A program made the translations under genes and the position numbers. DNA of 64,000 nt, taken from the NCBI GenBank assembly GCA_030041545.1, contig JASHNQ010000033.1, forward strand, positions 61,155 through 125,154, given 5' to 3'. Origin of the DNA: a candidate division FCPU426 bacterium (GTDB taxonomy: Bacteria > Oederibacteriota > Muellerivitia > Muellerivitales > Muellerivitaceae). Below the pieces are notes generated by a model, which was not told where the DNA came from, made no database searches, and worked only from the letters and a program-made list of their open reading frames with translations. Positions within the stretch are counted from its first letter, which is position 1, and each line of letters begins with the position of its first letter. Below are positions 1-8,781 of this stretch, piece after piece.

Positions 1-819
1 AAGGGGGACAAAGCGACGGCCCTCACGGATTACCAAAAGGCCCTGGCTATCAATCCCAACAACCCCCAGGTGACCTCCTTCGTCCAATCCCTGCAAGCGC
101 AGGCGGGTCCAGCGCCGCAGTCCTCCAACAACGGGCCGGTCGCGCAAACCGCCTCCCTTTCGACAACGTCCGGAAACCCTAAGTTTGAGTTGGATATCTT
201 GGCGGGGGGATCCTTTGTCCTCAGTGGCGAGTCTCCGGCGGCCAACGCGGAGGGGGTTACCGTCAGTTTGGCGGGGGGATACGGCATCGGCCTTGGCGGC
301 GGTGTGGGGGCCTACTATGCCCTTGGCCCCGATCTTTCGATCGGCGCCAACTTTGCGTACTATGCCTACAGCGCCACCTACACTTATGAATTTCCCTCCC
401 TGGAGGGGATTAGCGGAGGCGTCACCGAATCGGCTAGTTCGAGTAACTTGGAAATGGTTGCCGCTGCTAAGTATCACCTTCACGGAAACCCCAACCTGAA
501 GCCTTATCTTCTAGGCGGGTTGGGTATGGCCAATGTCACCTCGTCCGGGTCTGTTACGGAAGTGGTTTCGGGAATAGGGGGCGAGGGGGAAAAGCTTCCT
601 TCGGTTTCCTCTTTTTGTCCTATGGTTCAAATTGGTGGAGGCATTGAAATTCCCGCGGGAAAGGACATGAATTTCCTCGCGGAAGGCAAATTTAATTTCA
701 TTTTCGTCGGCAGCACGAGCCAGAGTGTCACTGCTTCGGGGGTCACAGGGAACCAGACTTACGCAGGCTACACGTTCATTGAATTTCCAATCAACGTGGG
801 ACTCGATTTTAATTTGTAG
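1..819 (+). CDS. TPR plus outer-membrane beta-barrel protein, 5' end outside window
   Basis: The frame is open from base 1. The first residues form the end of a tetratricopeptide repeat (YQKALAINPNNPQV), followed by a short Gln/Ala/Ser linker and about 190 residues of alternating Gly/aromatic beta strands ending in NVGLDFNL, typical of an OmpA-like or porin-like barrel that closes with an aromatic or hydrophobic residue. The same order (TPR, linker, barrel) recurs in two other genes of this window, at 41542-43089 and 49130-50005, so this is one of at least three paralogues. The protein is probably exported to the outer membrane with the TPR in the periplasm; the signal peptide would lie upstream of the window. 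The precise function is unknown. Confidence 0.8.
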   Translation, partial: KGDKATALTDYQKALAINPNNPQVTSFVQSLQAQAGPAPQSSNNGPVAQTASLSTTSGNPKFELDILAGGSFVLSGESPAANAEGVTVSLAGGYGIGLGGGVGAYYALGPDLSIGANFAYYAYSATYTYEFPSLEGISGGVTESASSSNLEMVAAAKYHLHGNPNLKPYLLGGLGMANVTSSGSVTEVVSGIGGEGEKLPSVSSFCPMVQIGGGIEIPAGKDMNFLAEGKFNFIFVGSTSQSVTASGVTGNQTYAGYTFIEFPINVGLDFNL

Positions 820-842
820 CCTTCGAAAAAAGCATTGTTGGC

Positions 843-876
843 AAAACCCCGTTCCAGGCGGCTGGAGCGGGGTTTT
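843..876 (+). terminator. rho-independent terminator after the TPR/barrel gene
   Basis: A 15-nt arm starting AAAACCCCG pairs with an arm ending CGGGGTTTT across a 4-nt loop, with one wobble pair, followed by GTTTTTGG. It lies 24 nt after the stop codon at 819. Confidence 0.85.
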
Positions 877-1081
877 GTTTTTGGCCCAAGTCCCTTGTGC
901 CGCTCCGCCTCCGCCCGTAAGATACTCCCTCCTAAAAAACAAGTTTTTTCCATTGAAATTATCTAACAAGGCGAAGCCCGGTTCATGAAACGAGAGCGAC
1001 ACTTTTCAGGGCCTTCGGCTCTATTAATGTAGAACAGGGTGAGTTCCAAGTTGAACGGCAAAACGGCTCCTGGGAGTTGGC

Positions 1082-2542
1082 TTGAATCCCTTTAAAGAAA
1101 ACAAAATCCTCCGGTTCCTGGGTTCGGTGAAGCTGGCCCTGCCCATGCTGCTCATCCTGGCGGCGCTTTTGGCCACGGGCACCATCGTGGAATCCCGCTT
1201 TTCCACGGCCGTGGCCAAGCGCTTCGTTTACGGCACCTGGTGGTTCGGCGGTTTCCTGATGCTTTTGGCCGTGAACCTCTTCTGCTCGGCTTTTTCCCGC
1301 TTTCCCTGGAAGAAATACCAGACGGGCTTTGTCATTACCCACCTGGGGATCATCCTCCTCCTAGCCGGGTCGCTCATCACCCAACAGTTGGGCAAGGACG
1401 GGCAGATCGCCCTCAAGGAGGGCGCCGAAGGGCACGTTTTCCAGGAGGAAAACCCCACGCTTCTGTACCAGGTGAACGACGGGCCCATCAACGCCCTCCC
1501 GGCCTCTTTCCCTTTCCGGGCCCCTTCCCCCGACCATCCCTTGATGGTGCACTTGCCGGGCGACGGGCTGTTGATGGTGGACCAGTTTTACCTGAACGCC
1601 CAAAGGATGGTCACGGGCCGAAACGCCGAAAAAGGGGAAAAAGGGTTCCCGGCCCTGCGGCTGAAATTGGACAGTTCCTTCGTGCACGAGGACCAGTGGC
1701 TTTTCCTGGGCGGCGCGGACAACGGCGGGTTCGACGGGCTCACCGCAGGGAAGCTGGACCTGGGGCCCGCCTCGGCCTTCTTTGAGAAGGAGGGGGACTG
1801 GAAAAAGGACTTGTCCCAGGGGGCCAAGGACGTTCCGGACAACGCCCTGGCCCTGCTGCTGGCCCCCGATGGGAGCCTGAAGTACCAAACGCGCTTCCAC
1901 GGCAAGTTCGACTCCCCCCAGCCCCTGGCCCTGGACACGGCCTATGCCACAGGCTGGATGGACATGCAATTCACCGTGCCGGAACGTTTGGACAACGCCC
2001 TGCCCGAGGAAACCTACGAGTCCCAGCCCTTTCCCTACCAAAAAGACCTCCAGCCGGCCCTGCACTATGAGGTGTTGAAGGGCGCGGCCACCCAGGAGGG
2101 GTGGCTGGGCTACCAATCCGCGCCGGTTTCCTTTACCCTGTCCCAGGGGCAGACCTTCGCCCTGGCCTATGGGCCCCAGCAAATCGACCTGCCCTTCATG
2201 TTGCACCTGGTCAAGTTCAAGGTGGGGTTCGACCCGGGCACGGACAAGCCGGCCTCCTACGCCAGCGACATCTTTTATATGGACCCGGTGAAGGGCGTCC
2301 AAGCACCGGCCCACATCACCATGAACGAGCCCCTGCATTTCATGGGCTACACGGTATACCAGGCCAGCTACGAGGCTGAGCCCGACGGCAGCTATGTTTC
2401 GGTCTTTTCCGTGGGGAAGGACCCCGGCATCTGGATGAAGTACGGGGGAGCCATCGTTCTGGTATTGGGCATCATTTTCATGTTCTGGTTCAAGAACCCG
2501 GCGTGGAACAAGAGGGAGACGGATGAACAAGGCAAATTTTGA
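1082..2542 (+). CDS. resB: ResB-like cytochrome c biogenesis protein
   Basis: This is the ResB half of the system II cytochrome c maturation complex, which carries heme across the membrane and ligates it to apocytochrome c. Three N-terminal membrane segments are visible (PMLLILAALLATGTIVESRF; TWWFGGFLMLLAVNLFC; FVITHLGIILLLAGSLI). A large periplasmic domain and one C-terminal segment (GAIVLVLGIIFMFWF) follow. The 486-residue length and topology fit the family. The start is TTG with TGGGAG five nt upstream. The 3' end overlaps ccsA by 20 nt, so the two are translationally coupled. The family call is firm; which cytochrome it serves cannot be seen here. Confidence 0.88.
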   Translation: MNPFKENKILRFLGSVKLALPMLLILAALLATGTIVESRFSTAVAKRFVYGTWWFGGFLMLLAVNLFCSAFSRFPWKKYQTGFVITHLGIILLLAGSLITQQLGKDGQIALKEGAEGHVFQEENPTLLYQVNDGPINALPASFPFRAPSPDHPLMVHLPGDGLLMVDQFYLNAQRMVTGRNAEKGEKGFPALRLKLDSSFVHEDQWLFLGGADNGGFDGLTAGKLDLGPASAFFEKEGDWKKDLSQGAKDVPDNALALLLAPDGSLKYQTRFHGKFDSPQPLALDTAYATGWMDMQFTVPERLDNALPEETYESQPFPYQKDLQPALHYEVLKGAATQEGWLGYQSAPVSFTLSQGQTFALAYGPQQIDLPFMLHLVKFKVGFDPGTDKPASYASDIFYMDPVKGVQAPAHITMNEPLHFMGYTVYQASYEAEPDGSYVSVFSVGKDPGIWMKYGGAIVLVLGIIFMFWFKNPAWNKRETDEQGKF

Positions 2543-4313
2543 GTTCTCAATTTTGAATTATGAATTATGGAAATTTTTTCCAACGAGGCGGAAAAATTTT
2601 TTAAAAGAAAATCCATCCATCCGTGTTCATCCGTGTTCATTCGTGGCAAAAATTTCCGTTCTTTTTGTTTTTCTTTTCTGTGGTTCCGTTTTGGCCGGGG
2701 AATTGGATTTCAAGACCCTCGCCCTCATCCCCATCCAGGAAAACGGCCGGGTGAAGCCCCTGGACACCTTCGCCCGCGAGAGCGTGCGGTTCGTGACCGG
2801 CCATGAGTCCCTGGACGGCCAAAACGCGCTGGGCACGGTCCTGGACTGGGCCACCCATCCCCAGGCCTGGGACAACAGGGGCTTCCTCCTCATCGAAAAC
2901 CTGGGCCTGCGCTCCCTTTTGGGAATCCCCAACAACCAGTCCCGCGTCCCGCCCCAATTTTTGATCAACCACGAGGGTTTCATCGCCTACGCCAAGAGCA
3001 GCTACGCCAAGCAGGAAAAGAAAATCACCCTTAACCCCATGGAGAAGGAAGCCCTGGCCGTGTTCGGCCGGCTCCAGCGCTATGAGGACGTAAAGTCCGG
3101 CGCGGCCCTGGCCCTGATCCCCATAGAGGACCCAAAGACCCGGAAATGGGGCACGATGGGCGACCTTAACCGCGCCTACCATGTGAACAAGGCCGCCATG
3201 CCGGAGGCGGCCCTGGACGTCTTGGAATCCTTCGCCGGGGTCCTCTCCGCCTATGACCAGGGCGACGCGGCCAAGTTCGAAACCCAGTCCCAAAACCTTT
3301 CCCAAATCCTCGCCCAGATCGGAGACAAGGATTACCCGGCCCCCGGCAAGATGGCCCTGGAGGTCCAGTTCAACGCCTTGAAACCCTTCCGCTGGGCCTG
3401 GATCATCCACTTGGCGGCCCTCACCCTCATGGGCCTCTCCCTCCTCTTGGCGGCCCCGCGCCTCTTCACGCCCGGTTTCGCCTTTTTCATCGGAGGGATC
3501 GCCATGAGCCTTTACGGCTTCGTGCTGCGTTGTATCATCGCGGGCCGGCCGCCCGTCTCCAACATGTACGAGTCGCTCATTTGGGTCACCTTCGGCATGA
3601 CGGTCTTCGCCCTCATCTTCGAGCTTATCTTCAAGACCCGCTTGATCGCGCTGGCCGGGTCGGTCCTGGCCGTCGTGGGTTTCATCCTGGCCGACAACGT
3701 GCCCACGGTTTTGGACCCCTCCATCCAGCCCATTGAGCCGGTCTTGCGAAGCAATTTCTGGCTGACCATTCACGTGCTCACCATCACCTTAAGCTACGCG
3801 GCCTTCCTGCTTTCCTTGGGCGTGGGCCACCTGTGCCTCTGGACCCTTTGGGCGCACCGGGAGGATACGGAGAGGCTCAAGCGCCAGACCCGGCTTTTGT
3901 ACCGCGTGGTACAGGTAGGCGTGGTGCTTTTGGCCACGGGAACGATTTTGGGCGGGGTTTGGGCCAATTATTCCTGGGGAAGGTTCTGGGGCTGGGACCC
4001 CAAGGAAACCTGGGCCCTGATCGCCCTGTTGGGCTACGTGGCGGTGCTGCACGGCCGGCTGGCCGGGTGGCTCAAGGAACTAGGCTTCACCATCGGCGTG
4101 GTGTCGGCCTTTCTGGGCGTGCTCATGGCCTGGTACGGGGTCAACTTCATCCTGGGCGTGGGCCTGCACAGCTACGGTTTTTCCAAGGGCGGACTGCCCT
4201 TCGTGATCGCCTTCGTGGCCTTTGAAATCGTTCTGTTAACGGTGGTGGGGCTTAAAAACCGCAAGGCACCCAACTTGTCCCCAACCGCCTCCGTGGCAGT
4301 GGGACATCATTAA
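2523..4313 (+). CDS. ccsA: CcsA cytochrome c biogenesis heme-handling protein
   Basis: This is the CcsA/CcmC-type partner of ResB. It carries the tryptophan-rich WWD motif (YSWGRFWGWDPKETWALI), external histidines next to it (TIHVLTITLS; GLHSYGFS) and RPPVSNMYESL before the transmembrane core. Residues about 50-280 form an extracytoplasmic domain preceded by a hydrophobic segment (ISVLFVFLFCGSVLA). The ATG at 2523 has a good GAGGGAG upstream and overlaps resB. However, residues about 6-40 are encoded by repeat-like DNA found in other spacers here (see 2537-2645). A GTG at 2643 would give a clean signal peptide but lacks a ribosome site. The gene converges on the peptidase gene with a 4-nt overlap. 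Confidence 0.9.
   Translation: MNKANFEFSILNYELWKFFPTRRKNFLKENPSIRVHPCSFVAKISVLFVFLFCGSVLAGELDFKTLALIPIQENGRVKPLDTFARESVRFVTGHESLDGQNALGTVLDWATHPQAWDNRGFLLIENLGLRSLLGIPNNQSRVPPQFLINHEGFIAYAKSSYAKQEKKITLNPMEKEALAVFGRLQRYEDVKSGAALALIPIEDPKTRKWGTMGDLNRAYHVNKAAMPEAALDVLESFAGVLSAYDQGDAAKFETQSQNLSQILAQIGDKDYPAPGKMALEVQFNALKPFRWAWIIHLAALTLMGLSLLLAAPRLFTPGFAFFIGGIAMSLYGFVLRCIIAGRPPVSNMYESLIWVTFGMTVFALIFELIFKTRLIALAGSVLAVVGFILADNVPTVLDPSIQPIEPVLRSNFWLTIHVLTITLSYAAFLLSLGVGHLCLWTLWAHREDTERLKRQTRLLYRVVQVGVVLLATGTILGGVWANYSWGRFWGWDPKETWALIALLGYVAVLHGRLAGWLKELGFTIGVVSAFLGVLMAWYGVNFILGVGLHSYGFSKGGLPFVIAFVAFEIVLLTVVGLKNRKAPNLSPTASVAVGHH
2537..2645. repeat. intergenic-type repeats lying inside the ccsA reading frame
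   Basis: The stretch joins a GAGTT/GAATT-rich segment, resembling spacers near 8652, 19648 and 25120, to ATCCGTGTTCATCCGTGTTC, a tandem 11-nt motif. Neither resembles CcsA-coding DNA. The reading frame stays open, adding about 35 residues between the start codon and the hydrophobic segment. Confidence 0.55.
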
Positions 4314-5827
4314 AATCCGTAAAGATTTCCAAATTTCCCTTTCAGGTAGGCCAGGAAGAAATCCGCACTGAGATTCCGGCCTGTCACCTCCTGGCAAAGG
4401 TCGCCCGCCCGGTAACGCTGGCCCTGGGCATGGATCTTCTCATTCAGCCATTTCCTCAAGGGCGTGAAATCCCCTTTCTCGAACTTCCCTTCCAAGGTCC
4501 CCACTTCCTTGTCCGCGGCCGCGAAAAACTGCGCCGAATAAAGGTTGCCCAGGGTGTAGGTGGGGAAATAGCCGAAACTTCCATGGCTCCAATGAACGTC
4601 TTGCAGGCAGCCCAGGGCGTCGGAAGGCGGCGTGAGTCCCAGGTATTTCCTCATGGCTTCATTCCAAGTTGAAGGAATGTCGGCGGTCTTCAGCTTGCCC
4701 CCGATCAAAGCCACCTCAATGTCGTAGCGCAGGCAGATGTGCAGGTTATAGGTGACCTCGTCGGACTCGGTGCGGATAAAGGAAGGGGCCGAGTGGTTGA
4801 TGGCGAAATGAAAGGCTTCCAGCGTCACGTCATCGAAGGCGCCCGGGAAGGCTTTTTTCAACTCTGGATAAAAGAACTTCCAAAAGGCCAGGCCGCGGCC
4901 CACCAGGTTTTCCCAAAGCCGGGACTGGGATTCGTGGATGCCCAGGGAGACCGCCGAGGCGCGGGGGGTGCCGTAGTGCCCGTCGGAAGGCAGGTTTTGG
5001 TCGTAAATACCGTGGCCGGACTCGTGGAGAGTGCTGAAAAAGGAGTTCTCGAAGTTGTTTTCCTCGAAGCGGGTGGTGATGCGGGTGTCGGCGGGCCCCA
5101 GGCCGGTGGTGAAGGGATGGGCGGAAACGTCGATGCGGCCCCTGTCGAAACGGAACCCGATGGCCTCGGACATCCGGCGGCAGAAAGCCCGCTGGGCGGG
5201 GATGGGACAGGGCCGTTTTAGGATGGAAACATCGGGCTTTCGCGTGGAAGAGCCGATCTTGGCGACCAAAGCGGAAAGGCTTTCCTTCAAGGGAGGGAAC
5301 AGCCGGTTGAGCTCGGCCGTGGTCAGGCCGGGCTCGTAATCCTCCAGCAGGGCGTCGTAGGGGTGGTCCTGGTAACCATAGCACTTGGCCTGTTCCTGGC
5401 AGAGCGGGATGATCTTGTCCAGCCAGGGCTGGAACCGGGAAAACTTGTTTTCCTTGCGGGACTCCACCCACTCCACTTGGGCCTGGGAGGTCACGCGGGC
5501 CATTTCCTCCACCAGCTTTTGGGGCAGTTTGGTGGACCGGTCGTAGGAACGGCGCCATTCGCGCAGATTGACCGCGCTGTCGGACAGTGAGTCCTGGGTC
5601 ATCTCCTTGGAGGATTCCGCCTTGGAAATCAGTTCCCCCACCTTGGGGTCGGTGAACTTCTGGTGGCACATGCCCGCCAAAAGCGAAAGTTGCTCGGCCC
5701 GGTAGGCGGCGTTGGCCGCGGGCATGTAGACTTCCTGGTCCCAGCCCAAGACGCCCGCGGTATTACCCAAAACGGCGATTTCCTTCATCCGGCGCACCAG
5801 ATCGGCGTAGGCTTGTTCGGGATTCAA
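4310..5827 (-). CDS. M32 family metallocarboxypeptidase
   Basis: A 505-residue zinc carboxypeptidase of the Thermus aquaticus carboxypeptidase (Taq) family, removing C-terminal amino acids. The zinc-binding HEXXH is seen as LHESGHGIYDQNLP, followed by the family segment GIHESQSRLWEN that supplies the third ligand. Length and domain order are normal and the enzyme appears cytoplasmic, with no signal peptide. The start is TTG at 5827 with GGAGA eight nt upstream. Its 3' end overlaps the 3' end of ccsA by 4 nt, so the two genes converge without space for a terminator. Confidence 0.93.
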   Translation of the reverse strand: MNPEQAYADLVRRMKEIAVLGNTAGVLGWDQEVYMPAANAAYRAEQLSLLAGMCHQKFTDPKVGELISKAESSKEMTQDSLSDSAVNLREWRRSYDRSTKLPQKLVEEMARVTSQAQVEWVESRKENKFSRFQPWLDKIIPLCQEQAKCYGYQDHPYDALLEDYEPGLTTAELNRLFPPLKESLSALVAKIGSSTRKPDVSILKRPCPIPAQRAFCRRMSEAIGFRFDRGRIDVSAHPFTTGLGPADTRITTRFEENNFENSFFSTLHESGHGIYDQNLPSDGHYGTPRASAVSLGIHESQSRLWENLVGRGLAFWKFFYPELKKAFPGAFDDVTLEAFHFAINHSAPSFIRTESDEVTYNLHICLRYDIEVALIGGKLKTADIPSTWNEAMRKYLGLTPPSDALGCLQDVHWSHGSFGYFPTYTLGNLYSAQFFAAADKEVGTLEGKFEKGDFTPLRKWLNEKIHAQGQRYRAGDLCQEVTGRNLSADFFLAYLKGKFGNLYGF

Positions 5828-5847
5828 TTTTATTCTCCAAAATTTTT

Positions 5848-6225
5848 ACCGCTGTCATTGCGACGAGTAGCCGCCGAGTAGGCGGCTGTTAACGAGGAAG
5901 CAACCCCAGTTTAAATATGCAATTGCATGGAATGATCCGAAGGGATCAAACCACCCATAAACGGGTTCGACTCCCTTCGGTCGCTCACCGCAAGCTGGGT
6001 TGCCTGAGCCCTGAGCGAGCAAAGCGAGTCGAAGGGTTCGCCTCAAAATTCGAGGCTCCTATGAAACAACCCCCAGGCACCCCTCGCCCCGTCCCTCTCC
6101 CGCAAGGGGCGAGGGTGACGAGTACCCCTTCTCCCTTGAGGGGAGAAGGATGGGATGAGGGTGATTGTTTCTTACTCAAATCACACGGCGCCCTCCGGCG
6201 GGCCCTGGCTCGCAATGACAGCGGT
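5848..6225. repeat. 378-bp element with 16-bp perfect terminal inverted repeats
   Basis: ACCGCTGTCATTGCGA at 5848-5863 is repeated as its exact complement at 6210-6225. The interior holds a tract beginning GGTTCGACTCCCTTCGG, also present at 30448 and later, and palindromes of the CCCTCTCCC...GGGGCGAGGG type. It fills nearly the whole 412-bp spacer between 5828 and 6239; no credible gene is seen in it. Confidence 0.7.
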
Positions 6226-6239
6226 TATTACAACGTGGT

Positions 6240-6794
6240 TCAAAGATCTTCGCTCAACCCCACCAGCACCGGCACATCCTGCTGCGTGAGGTTATTGTAA
6301 ATCAGGAAGTCGTACCTACCCTCGATAAAGGCGTGCTCGCCGGGGTGAAAATCGAATTGGAACCCCAAGCCCACCACCGCTGCCACCGAAGAGGTGGTAT
6401 AGCCGCTGGGACTGTCGGATTGGAAGTCATAAGCCGGCCCGACCAGGATGTAGGGCGCCCAGCCGGGAAGGGGATTAGCGAGGTGGAGTTCGGGGGAAAC
6501 CCTCAAATCCACAACCGAAAGGCCCCCGCCGGTGTAAAACCATGGATTCACCGAGAGTTGGAGCCAAAGGAAGGGATTGAACCGGTATCCCAAGAAAAGG
6601 TTTCCACCGCCGCCCAGGAGGAAATCAGGGTTCCAGTTTTGCACCGGGGCATTGACGCCCAGCCCCGTGCCCAAGTACCAGCCGGGCGACAGGGAGGAAG
6701 CGGTGGAATCCGAGATCACCTCCATCGCCTTCAGCGGCGTGAAGGGAAGAAACATCAGGCAACCGAAGGCCAGCCAACCGGCCCTTTTTTTCAT
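6240..6794 (-). CDS. small outer-membrane beta-barrel-like protein
   Basis: 184 residues. An N-terminal signal peptide (KKRAGWLAFGCLMFLPFTPLKA) precedes a mature chain rich in Gly and aromatics with strand-like alternation (GYRFNPFLWLQLSVNPWF; VVGLGFQFDF; FIEGRYDFLIY). This suggests a small 8-strand barrel. The start has GGAGGG upstream. I recognise no specific family; it could be an OmpW-like or general outer-membrane beta-barrel protein. Confidence 0.65.
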   Translation of the reverse strand: MKKRAGWLAFGCLMFLPFTPLKAMEVISDSTASSLSPGWYLGTGLGVNAPVQNWNPDFLLGGGGNLFLGYRFNPFLWLQLSVNPWFYTGGGLSVVDLRVSPELHLANPLPGWAPYILVGPAYDFQSDSPSGYTTSSVAAVVGLGFQFDFHPGEHAFIEGRYDFLIYNNLTQQDVPVLVGLSEDL

Positions 6795-6900
6795 GGAACC
6801 CTCCCTGTCCGGAAATCACGGCGAGGAGGATTATACCCGCCTCCGGTCAGCGGATTCAATTTGGGATGATAAGTATTGGGTATGTCAAGGCATCGTTCCC

Positions 6901-7067
6901 AACTTAGAACTTCTAACAAAAGTCAAGATTGAACCACAGGGGACACGGAGAACCCAGAGGGAGGCATAAGGGTTTTGTTTGAAATCAATGCTTTTGCTCT
7001 GTGTTCTCTGTGCGTCGCCGAAGGCGACCTGTGGTGAAAAGCCTTTTTGTTAGAGCCTCTTAGTTAG
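6901..7067. repeat. imperfect inverted-repeat element ending in a stop codon
   Basis: AACTTAGAACTTCTAACAAAA at the left pairs imperfectly with TTTTGTTAGAGCCTCTTAG at the right. Just inside lies a second inverted pair, GAACCACAGGGGACACGGAG and the complement of CTCTGTGTTCTCTGTGCG. The right end overlaps the stop codon of the aldo/keto reductase gene (7064-7066). Confidence 0.55.
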
Positions 7068-8035
7068 GCCGCGAAAGTTTCGCCGATGAACTTGACGTCT
7101 TCCGCGCTTAAGGGTTTGTCCTTGCCCGAAAGATTGATTTCCACCTGGTTCCGGTTCCGGAAACCGGGAATAACGCAGCACACAACGGGGTTGGCCAGGA
7201 GGTACTGCAGGGCTACCCGGGCCAGGTCCCTTACGTCGCTCCCGAAACGCGATTTTAGTTTCTCGATCTTGGGCTGGACGCCTAAAAGGAACTCGGTGGT
7301 GAAGCGCTTATCGCCCTTGCGGTGGTCGCCTTCCTCGAACCGCGGGGGATTCTTCGGGTCGAACTTGCCCAGGAGGATGCCCTGGTTCAGGGGTGAAAAG
7401 GCCACGAAACTCATCTTGCGCTCGTCCAAGAGCCGCCGCACGGGGGCGCCCGCCCGGATGAACTGGTCGTCCATGATGTGGGCCCAGCTTTGCAAAACGT
7501 CGGGCTTCACCTTGGGCGCCAGTTTCTCGAAGTCGGCGTTGGAATAGGCGGACTGGCCGATAAGCCTGATTTTTCCCTCTTTTTTCAACTGGCGCATCAC
7601 GGCCACGGCGTCGTCCAGGTAGCGGTCCTCGGGGCCGAAATCGCCGTGGTGGAAATAGTAAAGGTCGATCACGTCCCGCTGGAGGTTGATGAGGGACTGT
7701 TCGCATTGGTGGCGGATGTGGGCCGGCTCATAGGCATGGGCCGCGGTGCCGGGAAACCAGCCCACCTTGGTGGCCAGGACGAGTTTCTTCGCGCGGTTTC
7801 CCAGGATCTCCGAGAGCATACGCTCGGCCCGGCCGTTGCCGTAAACATCCGCGTTGTCGAAGTGGTTGACGCCCTGCTCCAGGGCGTAATCGACGGCGCG
7901 CTTCACTTCGGAGGCGTCCACGTTGGCCCAGCCGTTGGGCGAGCCGTTCACCCAGTTCAGCCCCCCCAGGGTCCAACAGCCCAGGCTGATTTCGGAAACC
8001 TCGACACCCGATTGGCCGAGTTTGCGGTATTTCAT
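7064..8035 (-). CDS. aldo/keto reductase
   Basis: A 323-residue NADPH-dependent oxidoreductase of the AKR superfamily. The TIM-barrel signatures are in order: MKYRKLGQSGVEVSEISLG at the N-terminus, the catalytic Asp/Tyr region NHFDNADVYGNG, the catalytic Lys in LVLATKVGW, and the His in YYFHHGD. The C-terminal cofactor region reads VCCVIPGFRNRNQV. I chose the ATG at 8035 because GAGGAGGA lies five nt upstream and the family begins at this point; nine further in-frame residues upstream are unlikely to be translated. The substrate cannot be inferred. Confidence 0.9.
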   Translation of the reverse strand: MKYRKLGQSGVEVSEISLGCWTLGGLNWVNGSPNGWANVDASEVKRAVDYALEQGVNHFDNADVYGNGRAERMLSEILGNRAKKLVLATKVGWFPGTAAHAYEPAHIRHQCEQSLINLQRDVIDLYYFHHGDFGPEDRYLDDAVAVMRQLKKEGKIRLIGQSAYSNADFEKLAPKVKPDVLQSWAHIMDDQFIRAGAPVRRLLDERKMSFVAFSPLNQGILLGKFDPKNPPRFEEGDHRKGDKRFTTEFLLGVQPKIEKLKSRFGSDVRDLARVALQYLLANPVVCCVIPGFRNRNQVEINLSGKDKPLSAEDVKFIGETFAA

Positions 8036-8237
8036 GAAATCCTCCTCAAAAAATGGAACCACAGATTAAGCCAAAAGGATTGTTTTTGCCACATGGGTAA
8101 AAATTCACCAAATGGGTAACCGCCACCCGGAGAATCCTGGAGACAAGGCCTGAATCGGCTGATTTTTTTAAGATTTTGTTGGCATAGCCCTTGCCTTAAA
8201 CAATCCTCGTTATCCACTCAAACTAAGGAGAAAAAAC

Positions 8238-8648
8238 ATGAAACGCAATGACTTCAGGATCTTAATCGCGGAGGATGACCCCGCCATCCGCAAGCTGTAT
8301 GAGAAGGCCTTCCGCCAGGAGGGTTACGAGGTGGTGTCAGTGGAGGCTGGGGGCCAGGTTTTGGCCGAACTGAAGGACGGTTCCTTCGATCTTTTGATCA
8401 CCGACCTGAAACTGGAGCATACCAGCGCGTTGGAGGTCCTGCCGGAGGTCCGCAAAATCCATCCCCGCCTGCCCGTCATCGTGGTTTCGGGTTATTACGC
8501 CAACTTGGTCGAGGATTTCCACCTGAAGGGCTTCAACGTGAACCTCTTTCTCAATAAACCCCTGGGCCTGTCCGATTTGAAGTTGGCCGTGCGCAGGGTT
8601 TTGGGGTTGGCGGCGGCGGAAAATCCGAGGGACACGACGGTTGCATAA
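8238..8648 (+). CDS. single-domain response regulator (CheY-like)
   Basis: 136 residues forming one receiver domain. The acidic pair is in ILIAEDDPAIRKLYE, the phosphoacceptor Asp in LLITDLKLEHTSALE, the switch Ser in VIVVSGYYANL, and the conserved Lys in LFLNKPLGLSDL. No output domain follows, so it probably acts by protein-protein contact. AAGGAG lies seven nt before the ATG. No histidine kinase is nearby, so the partner is unknown. Confidence 0.9.
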   Translation: MKRNDFRILIAEDDPAIRKLYEKAFRQEGYEVVSVEAGGQVLAELKDGSFDLLITDLKLEHTSALEVLPEVRKIHPRLPVIVVSGYYANLVEDFHLKGFNVNLFLNKPLGLSDLKLAVRRVLGLAAAENPRDTTVA

Positions 8649-8651
8649 AAA

Positions 8652-8781
8652 AGTTTTGAGTTCTGAGTTTTCAGTTTTGAGTTTTGGAAGTTTTTGTCCC
8701 TCAACTCATTAAGGGTGTTAATGATTTTGTGGGGCAAAAACACACACAAACTCACAACTCTTAACTCAACACTCATAACTG
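8652..8781. repeat. 130-bp imperfect palindrome between convergent genes
   Basis: AGTTTTGAGTTCTGAGTTTT at the left is matched by the complement of the right end (AGTTATGAGTGTTGAGTTAA) in an approximate inverted repeat with arms of about 50 nt. TTTTTGTCCC and GGGGCAAAAA lie inside. It covers the stop codon of the downstream tsaC gene (8773-8775). Related short tracts occur at 2538, 16602 and 19648. Confidence 0.55.

Noticed and set aside
5957-5995. GGTTCGACTCC resembling a tRNA T-arm
   Set aside because: The same tract occurs at 30448 inside a repeat element; no acceptor stem or anticodon arm can be drawn around either copy.
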